From: Curtobacterium sp. MCBD17_013 | GTDB lineage: Bacteria > Actinomycetota > Actinomycetes > Actinomycetales > Microbacteriaceae | NCBI RefSeq assembly: GCF_003234565.1 | Contig: NZ_QKTU01000006.1 | Span: 1 to 64,000, forward strand | Direction: 5' to 3' | DNA length: 64,000 bases | Shown here: positions 1-8,465 of the stretch, piece by piece | Layout: every line of letters begins with the position of its first letter | Position numbering within the stretch: position 1 is the first letter of the stretch | Translations under genes and position numbers: made by a program | Notes under the pieces: model-generated | Databases searched by the model: none | What the model was told of the DNA's origin: nothing | Seen by the model: only the letters and a program-made list of their open reading frames with translations

Positions 1-1211
1 CTCCCGCGGTACCTGCGCCCCCCCCGGCAGCCCCCGCGCCCCGCCCGGCAGCCCCCGCGCCCCGCCCGGCAGCTCCGACCCCCGCGCCCCGCCCGGCAGC
101 CCCCGCGCCCCGCCCGGCGGCCCCGGCCCCGAGTGCGCACAGTCCGGCCCCCAGCACCCCGGCCCCGAGCACGGCGGTCCCGATCAGCTCCGCGCCGAGC
201 AGGTCCGCGGGCAGCACGCCGGCTCCGGGCAGCACCGCGCCGACGACCACTTCCGGCGCAGCGACGACCCCGAGCACCCGGCCCGCACCCACCGGCGCGA
301 GCACGCGCACCGGTACGAGCACGACGCCCACGGCCGACCGTGGGACGCGCGGCACGCTCGGCGCGACGGCCGGCACCCTCGACGGCGCCCTCCGGCCGGT
401 CGCGGGTGTCCTCGGGTCGCGGCCGGTCGGTGCGCTGCCCGTGGTCGGACCCGTCCTCGGCGCCGGCGCCCTCGGGTCCGTGACCGCTCCCGTGACGGGC
501 CTCGTCGACGGCGCGCTCGGGGGCGCCGGCGCGGCCGTCGGCGAACTCCCCGGTGCGGTCGACCCGGTCACCTCGCCGGTCCTCGACCCGGTGGTCGGCC
601 CGGTGCTCGGCGCGGTCTCCCCCGTCGTCACACCCGTCCTCGGGGGCATCGGCTCCGTGGTCGATCCCGTGCTCGGCGGCATCGCCCCGGTCCTCTCGCC
701 CGTGACGTCGACCCTCCCGCCCGCGACCACCGTCCTCGACCCGACGACCCCGGTCGTGGGTCCGGTCCTCCCCGTGGCACCCGGCCAGGGTCAGCCCGGC
801 GACGGCCAGCCCGCCCAGGGTCAGCCCGCCGGGACGCCCGGCAGCGCGACCGACTCCGCCGTGGCCGACAGCACGCTCGTCCGCTCGGGCGCGGGCGCGG
901 GGACCTCGGCCTCCAGCGCATCGGGCCTCGGCACGACGGACTCCGTCCCGACCGTCTCCACCGCTGGCGGGACCCGCCCCGGCGACGCGACCCCGGTCCT
1001 CCCGGCAGCGCCGGCCGCACCGACCGCCCCCGCGGCCCCCACCGGGACCACCGGTGGCAGCAGCGCCGCCGCCGGTGGTGCGCCCACCACCCCGGTGGCG
1101 ACCATCTCGACTCCCGCGTCCGTCGTCCTGGCGGCCGGCCCGATCCTCCCCACCGGTGACGACGTGCTCCCCGCATCCGTCGTCGCCGACCACGACGTCG
1201 CTCCTGATTGA
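1..1211 (+). CDS. Pro/Ala/Thr-rich low-complexity secreted or surface protein, 3' part only
   Basis: The frame is open from the first bases of the window to a TGA at 1209-1211, so the start lies upstream. The visible 402 or so residues begin with tandem PAAPAPR-type heptads, pass through a Ser/Thr/Pro-rich linker, and continue as Gly/Val/Pro-rich repeats of the type LDPVVGPVLG between about 430 and 780. The C-terminus (VVADHDVAPD) has no sorting signal or membrane segment. This composition fits an extended extracellular or wall-spanning protein, but no enzymatic domain can be seen and no function is assigned. It lies 83 bases before the chaplin-like gene on the same strand, so a shared role at the cell surface is plausible. 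The start, any signal peptide and total length are outside the window. The minus strand of this stretch is also open, but it reads only as Arg-rich noise. Confidence 0.6.
   Translation, partial: PAVPAPPPAAPAPRPAAPAPRPAAPTPAPRPAAPAPRPAAPAPSAHSPAPSTPAPSTAVPISSAPSRSAGSTPAPGSTAPTTTSGAATTPSTRPAPTGASTRTGTSTTPTADRGTRGTLGATAGTLDGALRPVAGVLGSRPVGALPVVGPVLGAGALGSVTAPVTGLVDGALGGAGAAVGELPGAVDPVTSPVLDPVVGPVLGAVSPVVTPVLGGIGSVVDPVLGGIAPVLSPVTSTLPPATTVLDPTTPVVGPVLPVAPGQGQPGDGQPAQGQPAGTPGSATDSAVADSTLVRSGAGAGTSASSASGLGTTDSVPTVSTAGGTRPGDATPVLPAAPAAPTAPAAPTGTTGGSSAAAGGAPTTPVATISTPASVVLAAGPILPTGDDVLPASVVADHDVAPD
16..122 (+). repeat. 21-bp tandem repeat coding PAAPAPR heptads
   Basis: About five copies of a 21-bp unit built on CCCGGCAGCCCCCGCGCCCCG follow each other, one broken by a short insertion (CTCCGACCCCC). 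They encode a Pro/Ala/Arg heptad inside the partial surface-protein gene. Copy number in such coding minisatellites usually varies between strains. Confidence 0.7.
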
Positions 1212-1294
1212 GCCCGACGCACCTGCCCCGCTGGCAGGACGCGTCATCGCCGCACACGCGGCGCACCAGTCTCGATCAGATCAGGAGCACGACC

Positions 1295-2902
1295 ATGAAC
1301 AAGTACGTCTCGAGAGGGCTGTGGTTCACCCTCTTCGTCAGCGGTCTCTCGCTCGGGGGTGGGCTCGCCGCCCACGCCGCCGAGACCACGGGGACCGACG
1401 GCATCGCCTCCGGCACGCAGGTCGCCGGGAGCTTCGGCCTCCCCGTCTCCGCCACCGGTGACGCCGTGAGCGTCCTCGGGGACGCGACCAGCACCTCCAC
1501 CGCGCCGGCGGCGTCCGCACCGGCTGCGCCCGCTCCGGCTGCGGCGGCGTCCTCGTCGGCGTCCACCTCGGGCTCCGGTGGCATCGCGTCCGGCACGCAG
1601 GTCGTGCCGACCGTGAGCGTTCCGGTGGACCTCGGCTCGACGGCGGTCGCGATCGGCGGTGACGCGACCAGCGCGCCCGCTCCGGCCGCTGCCCCGGCTC
1701 CGGCGGCCGCCTCCGCGTCGGCGGCGTCGGCTCCGGCGGCTCCCGCCGCCACCACCTCCGGTTCCGACAGCGTCCTCGGCGGCACCCAGGTCGCCCCCGA
1801 CGTCGCCGCACCGATCGGGGCCACCGGGGACAGCATCGCGGTCCTCGGGGACGCCACCGGCACCAGCTCGGGAGGCTCGGCACCGGCCACGAACGCCGGG
1901 TCCACCCCGGCGTCGGGGTCGGGTCCGACCACCTCGGGCTCGGACGGGACGGCCTCGGGGACGCAGGTCGCACCCGTGGTGAGCGCACCCGTCACCGTCG
2001 GCGGCAACGGCATCGCGCTCCTCGGGGACGCCAGCTCCACCGGCACCTCGGGCAGCGGCACCTCCGGCTCGACCGGCAACGGTGGCAGCGGTGCCAGCGG
2101 CAGCACCACAGGGTCCGGGTCGACCGGCGGGAGCAGCACCACCACCTCCGGCTCGGACGGGACGGCCTCGGGGACGCAGGTCGCGCCCGTGGTGAGCGCA
2201 CCCGTCACGATCGGCGGCAACGGGATCGCCCTCCTCGGCGACGCCAGCTCCACCGGCACCTCGGGCAGCGGCACCTCCGGCACGACCGGCACCGGCACCA
2301 GCACCAGCACCAGCACCGGCAGCACGGACACCGGCACGACCGGCGGCACCACCACCTCCGGCTCGGACGGCACCGCGTCCGGCACCCAGATCGCCCCGGT
2401 GATCAGCCTGCCGGTCACCATCGGCGGTACCACCGTGGCGGTCGGCGGCAACAGCACCACGACGCCGGACCCCACCACGCCCGCCGGGCCGACGAACCCG
2501 GTCGTCACGGATCCGACCAGCCCGGCCGACCCGACCAGCCCGGCCGAGCCCACCACGCCGGTGGGCACCACGGACCCCGCTGACGGCACCGACCCCGTGT
2601 CGACCACGCCGGCCGGGAACGACCCGACCGCCACGACGGGGGACGAGGGCACGGTGACCGGCCGCGCCGCGGGCATCGTCCCGGCCACGGTGGTCTCGAC
2701 GGCTCCGGCCGCGGCGATGACCCGCACCGCCTCCACCACCGGCACGATCGCCGCGATGGCGACCACCGCCTCCACGGCGGCGCTCGCGTACACGGGGTCG
2801 ACGGGCATCGCGGTCTTCGGCGGGATCGGACTGCTGCTCCTGCTCGTGGGACTCGCGCTGCTGTTCCTGCACCGCGAGTCGGTGATCCGCAGCCGCCGCT
2901 GA
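1295..2902 (+). CDS. chaplin-like repeat protein with LAXTG cell-wall sorting signal
   Basis: The protein has 535 residues. ATG 1295 is chosen because it follows AGGAG (about 1283) and opens a signal peptide, MNKYVSRGLWFTLFVSG, ending near AAHA-AE. Six repeats of about 33 residues follow, each of the form SGTQVAPxVSxPVxxxGNxIAxLGDA, separated by Ser/Thr/Gly/Ala linkers of varying length. This resembles the chaplin domain of streptomycete amyloid surface proteins (GN...PV...PV...GN), but the cysteine pair of classical short chaplins is absent. The C-terminus carries LAYTG, a hydrophobic stretch (about 22 residues) and the basic tail HRESVIRSRR. LAXTG is the signal of class E sortases, so the protein is probably anchored to peptidoglycan. 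Repeats 4 and 5 are almost identical at DNA level, pointing to recent duplication. An adhesive or hydrophobic-coat role is inferred. Confidence 0.75.
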   Translation: MNKYVSRGLWFTLFVSGLSLGGGLAAHAAETTGTDGIASGTQVAGSFGLPVSATGDAVSVLGDATSTSTAPAASAPAAPAPAAAASSSASTSGSGGIASGTQVVPTVSVPVDLGSTAVAIGGDATSAPAPAAAPAPAAASASAASAPAAPAATTSGSDSVLGGTQVAPDVAAPIGATGDSIAVLGDATGTSSGGSAPATNAGSTPASGSGPTTSGSDGTASGTQVAPVVSAPVTVGGNGIALLGDASSTGTSGSGTSGSTGNGGSGASGSTTGSGSTGGSSTTTSGSDGTASGTQVAPVVSAPVTIGGNGIALLGDASSTGTSGSGTSGTTGTGTSTSTSTGSTDTGTTGGTTTSGSDGTASGTQIAPVISLPVTIGGTTVAVGGNSTTTPDPTTPAGPTNPVVTDPTSPADPTSPAEPTTPVGTTDPADGTDPVSTTPAGNDPTATTGDEGTVTGRAAGIVPATVVSTAPAAAMTRTASTTGTIAAMATTASTAALAYTGSTGIAVFGGIGLLLLLVGLALLFLHRESVIRSRR

Positions 2903-2935
2903 GCCGCCGTTGAGCCGCGGCGATCCGCTCGAGTC

Positions 2936-2995
2936 GAGCCGCGAATCGGACTCCGAGCCGGGGAACGTCCCGGTTCGGAGTCCGATTCGCGGCTC
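2936..2995. terminator. long perfect hairpin, probable bidirectional terminator
   Basis: The arm GAGCCGCGAATCGGACTCC(GA) at 2936-2956 is matched perfectly by its reverse complement at 2975-2995, a 21-bp stem with further partial GC pairing inside. It sits between the chaplin-like gene and the next operon. There is no T-tract, as is usual in high-GC actinobacteria, so terminator is the likely reading rather than certain. Confidence 0.6.
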
Positions 2996-3019
2996 AGACC
3001 CATGGGCTACCGTGCTGCC

Positions 3020-3784
3020 ATGAGGGCCAGCGCGGGCGCGAGTGGATCCGGACGGCGGTCCCCCGCGGTCCTGGTGGTCACGATCGTGTCCGCGTTGCTC
3101 GTCGTCGCGGCAGCGGCGTTCGCCGGGCCGCTGCGGTTCGGCGGACCACGATGGTCCCCGACGATCGCGCTGCCGACCGCCACGACCGCACCGGGACCGA
3201 CCGCGGCGACCACCCCGACGGCGCAGCCCGGCGCCGCCGGACACCGCTCGACCCTCCACGTCGACCTGACCTGGCCACTGCTGATCGCCGGCCTGGTCGT
3301 GCTCGCACTCGTCGTGGTGCTCCTGGTCCGCCTGCTGGGACGGCGGCGACGTGGCGGAGCCGAGCCGGGCCTCCCCACCGGCCTGCTGACGGACGACGTG
3401 TCGGACGTCGACGTCCCGACCACGGCGGCCGCGATGCGCACGGTGCACCGCGGCCTCGCGCGCGCGCTCGACGTCATCGACCAGGACCGACCGGCGTCGG
3501 ACGCGATCACCGCCGCGTGGCTCGGCCTGCAGGAGGCCGCCGAGGACGCCGGCTACCGGCGGCAGATCGCGGAGACCCCGACCGAGTTCACGGCGCGGGT
3601 GCTGCTCCGGCTCGAGCTGGACCGGAACGCCGTCGGGACGCTCCGGGACCTCTACGTGATGGTGCGGTTCGGCACCACGCCGGCCGGGCCGACGGAGGTG
3701 CAGGCGGCCCGCGTGGCGCTGCGGACGCTGCAGGAGCGGTGGCCGGGCGGGACACCCACCGCGGCCTCGGAGCAGCGCCGGTGA
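3020..3784 (+). CDS. DUF4129 membrane protein, first gene of a MoxR/DUF58 operon
   Basis: This encodes 254 residues from ATG 3020. An ATG at 3002 is in frame but leaves no room for the TACCGT element at about 3009, which would serve as the -10 of a leaderless transcript starting at 3020. One membrane segment lies at about residues 17-36, then a Thr/Pro-rich extracytoplasmic stretch, a second segment at about 83-103 and an RRRR stop-transfer signal. The cytoplasmic C-terminal half contains DAITAAWLGLQEAAEDAG and the ETPTEFTARVL motif typical of DUF4129. In actinobacteria this family is almost always encoded with MoxR ATPases and DUF58 proteins, as here. A role in envelope maturation or MoxR-linked protein assembly is inferred from that context. 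The stop overlaps the next GTG start by 4 bases. Confidence 0.75.
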   Translation: MRASAGASGSGRRSPAVLVVTIVSALLVVAAAAFAGPLRFGGPRWSPTIALPTATTAPGPTAATTPTAQPGAAGHRSTLHVDLTWPLLIAGLVVLALVVVLLVRLLGRRRRGGAEPGLPTGLLTDDVSDVDVPTTAAAMRTVHRGLARALDVIDQDRPASDAITAAWLGLQEAAEDAGYRRQIAETPTEFTARVLLRLELDRNAVGTLRDLYVMVRFGTTPAGPTEVQAARVALRTLQERWPGGTPTAASEQRR

Positions 3785-4284
3785 GCGGCCGGACGGTGGG
3801 ACTACCCGCTCGGCGCCGGGTCGTCGAGGTGGTCGTCGTCGCGGTCGTCGTCGGTGCCGCAGGGTGGTTCTTCGGACTCCCGGTGCCCCAGGCCGTCGTC
3901 GTCGCGGCCGTGATCACCGCGGTCGGGTTGACCTGGTCGGCGGTGCGCGACGACGAACGGCTCACGTGGCCGGCACCACCCACCGACGTGGTCCGCGGGG
4001 CGCGCCGCGACGTCCAGGCGCTGGCGTGGTCCCTGCGCTCACGCGGCGGGGTGCCCGAGCGACCCGTCGTGCGCCTCCGCGCGGCCGCAGGCCACCTGCT
4101 GCTCGTGCACCACGGGGTCGACATCGACGACCCGGAGGCCCGACCCGCGGTCGAGCGCCTGCTCCCGCCCGACGTCGTCCGCGTGCTCCTGAGTCCGCGG
4201 CACCCCGAACTCGACCTCGCCACGTTCTCGTCCCTCCTGATCGCCGTGGAGGCGCTCGGGGAACCGTCCGGAAGGCTCCCGTGA
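3781..4284 (+). CDS. small membrane protein of the MoxR operon
   Basis: 167 residues, GTG start at 3781 overlapping the previous stop (GTGA). Two adjacent hydrophobic segments (about residues 14-30 and 35-52) form a hairpin near the N-terminus. The remainder is soluble, with conserved-looking elements such as RLRAAAGHLLLVHHGVD and LLPPDVVRVLLSPRHPELD. I do not recognise a named family. Membrane-hairpin genes in this position recur in actinobacterial MoxR/DUF58 operons, so it is probably a subunit of the same assembly. Its stop overlaps the moxR start by 4 bases, implying translational coupling. Confidence 0.65.
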   Translation: MSGRTVGLPARRRVVEVVVVAVVVGAAGWFFGLPVPQAVVVAAVITAVGLTWSAVRDDERLTWPAPPTDVVRGARRDVQALAWSLRSRGGVPERPVVRLRAAAGHLLLVHHGVDIDDPEARPAVERLLPPDVVRVLLSPRHPELDLATFSSLLIAVEALGEPSGRLP

Positions 4285-5369
4285 CCGATCAGACCGCCGA
4301 CACCACCACCCCCAGCCCGCTGTCCGTGGCCGAGGTCGCCCGGCTCAGCGCCGCCGTCCTCGACGCCGTCGGGACCGCCGTGGTGGGCATGCGGGAGCCC
4401 CTCGAGCTGGCGTTCGCGAGCATCCTCGCCGGCGGGCACGTCCTGTTCGAGGACGTGCCCGGGCTCGGCAAGACCCTCGCGGCACGGTCCCTGGCGCAGG
4501 CCTCCGGGCTCGACTTCCGGCGCCTGCAGTGCACGCCGGACCTGTTGCCCGCGGACATCACCGGCTCGTTCGTCTACGCCCCGAGCACGGCGGAGTTCGT
4601 GTTCCGGCCCGGCCCGGTGTTCACGGGGCTGTTCCTGGCCGACGAGATCAACCGGACGTCGCCGAAGACCCAGTCGGCACTGCTCGAGGCGATGGCCGAG
4701 GGGCAGGTCACCGTCGAGGGTGACCGCTTCCCGCTGCCGCGGCCGTTCCACGTCGTGGCGACGTCGAACCCGATCGAGTACGAGGGCACCTACGCCCTGC
4801 CCGAGGCGCAGCTCGACCGCTTCATGGTCCGTCTCGCCGCTGGCTACCCGAGCAGGACCGAGGAGCAGCGCGTGCTCCTCAACCGCGTCGACCGCCAGCG
4901 TGAGGTCGCGACGGTGCCGGCGGTGATCAGCGGGGCAGATCTCCTGCGCATGCAGGCGACGGTGGAGCAGGTGCACGTCGACGAGGACATCGCGCTGTAC
5001 TGCGTCGACCTCGCCGTCGGCACACGGGAGCACCGCGACGTCCAGGTCGGGGCCTCGCCGCGCGGTGCACAGGCGCTCCTGCTCGTCGGACGCGCCCGTG
5101 CGGTGATGGCCGGCCGCGACTTCGTCACCCCCGAGGACGTCAAGACCGCCGCCGTCCCGGTGCTCGCCCACCGACTCTCGCTCACCCCGCAGGCCTGGGC
5201 CAACGGCGTCGATCCGGCGACCGTCGTCCGGACGGTGGCCGGGCAGGTGGCGGGGCCGCCCGCGGTGGCCTCGGGTCGGGGCGCCGGCACGGGTGGCGGC
5301 ATCGGCACGGGTGGCGGCATCGGCACGGGTCGGGCGACGGACGCCACTGCCGGTCGGGAGGCCCGGTGA
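4281..5369 (+). CDS. moxR: MoxR family AAA+ ATPase
   Basis: 362 residues, GTG start at 4281. Walker A is PGLGKT at residues 60-65 and Walker B is LFLADEIN at about 117-124; the MoxR sensor region VVATSNPIEYEGTYALPEAQ and the arginine-finger stretch QLDRFM follow. MoxR ATPases act as chaperone-like remodelling factors, usually with a VWA or DUF58 partner. The DUF58 gene immediately downstream, overlapping by 4 bases, fits that pairing. The C-terminal 45 residues are unusual: a Gly-rich tail with GTGGGI repeated, encoded by an 18-bp tandem repeat at about 5288-5328. That tail is probably a disordered extension and may vary in length between strains. Confidence 0.9.
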   Translation: MTDQTADTTTPSPLSVAEVARLSAAVLDAVGTAVVGMREPLELAFASILAGGHVLFEDVPGLGKTLAARSLAQASGLDFRRLQCTPDLLPADITGSFVYAPSTAEFVFRPGPVFTGLFLADEINRTSPKTQSALLEAMAEGQVTVEGDRFPLPRPFHVVATSNPIEYEGTYALPEAQLDRFMVRLAAGYPSRTEEQRVLLNRVDRQREVATVPAVISGADLLRMQATVEQVHVDEDIALYCVDLAVGTREHRDVQVGASPRGAQALLLVGRARAVMAGRDFVTPEDVKTAAVPVLAHRLSLTPQAWANGVDPATVVRTVAGQVAGPPAVASGRGAGTGGGIGTGGGIGTGRATDATAGREAR

Positions 5370-6817
5370 GCGACGACGACGGATGGCACCTGCCCGTCGG
5401 GGTCCCGTCCGGAGCTGTCCCGTCCGGAGGGGCGCCGTCCGGAGCGCTGCTGCCCGGAGGGGCGCCCCCCGGGTCCTCGTCCGCCGCCGTGCGCGAGGAC
5501 GCCACGCCCGGCGTGCGCTCGACGGACCAGGCGTACCGCGTGCGGTGGGTGCCGAACCCGCCGATCACCGCTGCGATCGCAGCCGCGGTGTTCCTCGCCG
5601 GGCTCGCGCTCGTGACGGCCCGCGTCGAGTTCGCCCTCGTGGCCGCACCGCTGCTCGTGATCGCCGCGCTCGGGCACGACCCCGCTCGCGGCCGCGCCGG
5701 TGTCATCCGGACCCGAACCGCGGTGCGACCCGAGGACAACGGGCGGGGCGTCATGGTCGACGTCGAACTCCGGGCACCCCAGGTCGCCGAGGCGGTCGCC
5801 GTCGTGGCCACCCTCGCCGACGGATCCGCCCGGCGTGTCCTGGTCACGCCGTCCACCGCGGCGGCACTCCGCGGGCCGGTCACGGTCCTCCACTCCGGGC
5901 CGCAGGCCGTGGTCCGGCTCGACCTCGCGCTCATCGCGCAGGGCGGCACCGCGGTCACCCTGCCGGAGGAGGGACCGACGCTCCGCGCGGTCGTCCCGCC
6001 ACCGCGCCTGCGGATCGAACAGCTGCCCATGCCGCACCGGCTCGTCGGCACCACGGGGACCCACGAGTCGAGCAGCCGCGGCGACGGCGGGGAGTTCCGC
6101 GACCTCGCGCTCTTCGCCCCCGGGGACCGGCTCCGACGGATCGACTGGCGACGAACGGCACGACGAGCGCAGCAGCCCGGCGAGCTGTACGTGCGGCGCA
6201 CGTCGTCCACCGCCGACGCCGTGGTCGTCATCGTGCTCGACGACCGTGACGACGTCGGGCCGGACGTCACCCGCTGGTCCGGTACCGCGGGACCCGAGCG
6301 GAGCGCGACGTCGCTCGACCTCGCCCGCGAGGCCGCCACCACCCTGGCCTCGGCGTACATCGGCGCAGGCGACCGAGTGGGCTTCCGGGACCTCGCCGGT
6401 GCGGTGACGGGCATCGAACCCCGCGGAGGCGTGCGGCAGCTCGACCGCCTCCGCTCAGCGACGGCACGAGCGGTCCCGACGAGCGACACCCCGGGGCCGG
6501 TGCGCGCGCCGACCGTGCCCGCGGCCTCGCTCGTCGTGGTGCTCTCGACCTTCCTCGACGACCATCCCGCAGCGATGGCGATCACCTGGGCGGCGACCGG
6601 CCGCCGCGTGGTCGCCGTCGACGTGCTCCCGCCGCTCGATCGCTCCGACGCGGACCGGCAGGAGCGCGTCGCGTCGCGGCTCGTCGAGCTCGAACGCCGG
6701 GTCCGGTTCGATCGGATGCGAGCGGCCGGGGTGGAACCGATCACCTGGCGGACCGCCGACGGGACGCCGCCCGCGGTCGCCGTGCGGCTGCTGAGCAGGG
6801 CGAGGCGGCGGCCGTGA
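5366..6817 (+). CDS. DUF58 domain protein, MoxR partner
   Basis: 483 residues, GTG start at 5366 overlapping the moxR stop. A Pro/Ser/Gly-rich N-terminal stretch (residues 8-40) is built from short repeats of GAVPSGGAPSG type. It is followed by two closely spaced membrane segments (about 65-85 and 87-104). The hallmark of DUF58, FRDLALFAPGDRLRRIDW, lies at about 243-260 and leads into the von Willebrand A-like C-terminal domain with VVIVLDDRDDVG. In known systems DUF58/VWA proteins work with MoxR to assemble or activate envelope or metalloenzyme complexes. The substrate here is unknown. Confidence 0.85.
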   Translation: MSDDDGWHLPVGVPSGAVPSGGAPSGALLPGGAPPGSSSAAVREDATPGVRSTDQAYRVRWVPNPPITAAIAAAVFLAGLALVTARVEFALVAAPLLVIAALGHDPARGRAGVIRTRTAVRPEDNGRGVMVDVELRAPQVAEAVAVVATLADGSARRVLVTPSTAAALRGPVTVLHSGPQAVVRLDLALIAQGGTAVTLPEEGPTLRAVVPPPRLRIEQLPMPHRLVGTTGTHESSSRGDGGEFRDLALFAPGDRLRRIDWRRTARRAQQPGELYVRRTSSTADAVVVIVLDDRDDVGPDVTRWSGTAGPERSATSLDLAREAATTLASAYIGAGDRVGFRDLAGAVTGIEPRGGVRQLDRLRSATARAVPTSDTPGPVRAPTVPAASLVVVLSTFLDDHPAAMAITWAATGRRVVAVDVLPPLDRSDADRQERVASRLVELERRVRFDRMRAAGVEPITWRTADGTPPAVAVRLLSRARRRP

Positions 6818-7374
6818 GTGCGGAGGCGAGCCGGGCCTCCCGGTCGTTCCCCCATGTCGGACGTGCCCTGCCGGCGTGGGTGTTGACCGCGCTCGGTGTC
6901 GTCGCGGGCCTCGGTGGGGCGTGGGTGGCCGTCGGTCCGAGCGGGTGGTGGTTCGCACTCGCGGTGGCGCTCGTCGCCGCGTCGGCGGTGTTCCCGCGTG
7001 GGCCGTTCACCGCCGGACTGGTCGTGCAGCTCGCAGTGGCCGCCGTCGCCGGGGGTGCCGGGGCTGGATGGGGTCCGCTCGCAGTCGTGCTCCTCAGCAC
7101 GCACCTGATCGTCGCGGTCGGCATGGTGGCGTCGGTCGTACCCCGGCGAGCCCTCGTGCAACTGCGGGCACTGCGGCCGTCGGCACTCCGGTTCGTCGCG
7201 GTGCAGGCGGGGACGCAGCTCGTGGCGGCCGTGGTGCGCTTGGTCGGGGTCCGTGGCGGCGCCGATGACGGCATCACGTGGATCGCCGTCCTCGCGGCGG
7301 TGGCGATCGTCGCGGTCGCGGTCGCGGTGCTCGTCCCGGCGCTCGGCGGGAGTCGTCGGTCGTCGGACGGCTGA
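6814..7374 (+). CDS. polytopic membrane protein ending the MoxR operon
   Basis: 186 residues, GTG start at 6814 overlapping the DUF58 stop by 4 bases. About five hydrophobic segments occupy most of the chain (roughly 20-40, 43-60, 63-82, 88-108 and 150-172). A polar loop containing ALRPSALRFVAVQAG separates the last one. No enzymatic motif is visible. It completes an unbroken string of five genes, each overlapping the next by 4 bases from 3784 on, so it is almost certainly co-translated with the MoxR/DUF58 machinery as a membrane subunit. Confidence 0.7.
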   Translation: MSAEASRASRSFPHVGRALPAWVLTALGVVAGLGGAWVAVGPSGWWFALAVALVAASAVFPRGPFTAGLVVQLAVAAVAGGAGAGWGPLAVVLLSTHLIVAVGMVASVVPRRALVQLRALRPSALRFVAVQAGTQLVAAVVRLVGVRGGADDGITWIAVLAAVAIVAVAVAVLVPALGGSRRSSDG

Positions 7375-7394
7375 GGGTCGCCCGCGTCGTCCGG

Positions 7395-8297
7395 TCATGC
7401 CCGGAGCTGCCGTGCCGCCGCCTCCAGGGTCCGCCGCAGCGCTCGGAGCGCCGGGGAGCCGGCCCCGGCTTCCCGCTGTGCCGTGAAGACGGTCCGCTGC
7501 GGACGCCCGGGGAGCGGCACGAGGCGGCAGGTGGTGCTCCGGCCGGTCCACACGAGGTCCGGCATGAGCGCGACCGCGTTGCCGGACTCGATGAGGCGGA
7601 TCTGGGTCTGCAGGTCCGGCGTCTCGTACCGCACGTCGGGTTCGAACCCCGCTGATCGGCACACCTGCTCCGCGAAGTGTCGTGATGCGGCCCCGCGCGG
7701 CTCCATGACCCACGGCATGGCGGCTGCGCCGAGCAGGTCGTCCACCGACTGGTCGAGTGCGTCGACCGGCGGGAGCGCCAGGCGCACGGCGTCGCGGGTC
7801 AGGTCCTGGCGGTCCAACCCGGCGTGCCACGCGGCGGCATGCGCCGGGTACTGCTCGGCGATGACGAGGTCGAAGTCCCGGACCCACGTGGCGCGCAGGG
7901 CGCTCTCCGGTTCGTGCTGGACCATCTCCACGCGGACGTCGGGGTGGGTGCGGGCCATGGCGCGGAGGGCCGGCGGCATGAGGGCGAGCGCCGCGGACTG
8001 GAACACCGCCACGCGGACCCGCCCCTGCACACTCGGGAGTGACTCGTCGAGCGCACCCTGGGCCCGTTCGAGCACGTCGAGCACCTCGCTCGCCGCGGCG
8101 ACGAGCACCTCGGCCTGCGGGGTGAGCTGCAGACGCCGCCCGGCGGGTCGGAGGAGCTCCAGGCCCGTTTCGCGCTCGAGGGCGTTCAGCTGCTGGGACA
8201 CCGCCGACGGCGTGAAGGACATCGCCTCGGCGACGGCGGCGATCGTGCCCCGGATGGCGAGTTCGCGCAGGATCACCATGCGCCGGACGTCGAGCAT
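7395..8297 (-). CDS. LysR family regulator, likely controls putA
   Basis: 300 residues from ATG at 8297. The N-terminal winged helix (residues 4-62) includes GTIAAVAEAMSFTPSAVSQQLNALE, the standard LysR recognition-helix arrangement. Residues 90-295 form the periplasmic-binding-protein-like effector domain. It is divergent from putA across a 168-bp gap, the usual geometry for a LysR protein that activates its neighbour, so proline or a degradation intermediate is a reasonable ligand guess. It is convergent with the MoxR operon, 20 bases away. Confidence 0.85.
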   Translation of the reverse strand: MLDVRRMVILRELAIRGTIAAVAEAMSFTPSAVSQQLNALERETGLELLRPAGRRLQLTPQAEVLVAAASEVLDVLERAQGALDESLPSVQGRVRVAVFQSAALALMPPALRAMARTHPDVRVEMVQHEPESALRATWVRDFDLVIAEQYPAHAAAWHAGLDRQDLTRDAVRLALPPVDALDQSVDDLLGAAAMPWVMEPRGAASRHFAEQVCRSAGFEPDVRYETPDLQTQIRLIESGNAVALMPDLVWTGRSTTCRLVPLPGRPQRTVFTAQREAGAGSPALRALRRTLEAAARQLRA

Positions 8298-8465
8298 GCG
8301 GACTCCTCGTGTGGGTGTGTGGACCGTGGGATGTCACTGTGGCTGGATCGCGACCAGTGCGCGGGTCCACCTGTCATGCCTGTGGATAACCCGGTAGGAA
8401 CGCTACCGATAACCGTGAACCAACCGTCACTGGTGCTACCGCAACCGGAGCCCGATACTGGGCGC
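8298..8465. promoter_or_regulatory. divergent LysR/putA promoter region
   Basis: The gap between the two divergent starts holds a dyad, CGGTAG-GAACG-CTACCG, at 8392-8408, a plausible LysR box. GATACT at 8454-8459 lies a few bases before the putA ATG and could be the -10 of a leaderless transcript. Two further CTACCG/CTACCGCAACCGG elements (8403-8408 and 8438-8450) may be additional half-sites. Assignments are from sequence pattern only. Confidence 0.45.

Noticed and set aside
5182-8370. 1062-codon open frame on the minus strand, antisense to the MoxR operon and the LysR gene
   Set aside because: Arg/Pro/Ser-rich low-information sequence with no start context or domain; a by-product of high GC codon bias opposite real genes.
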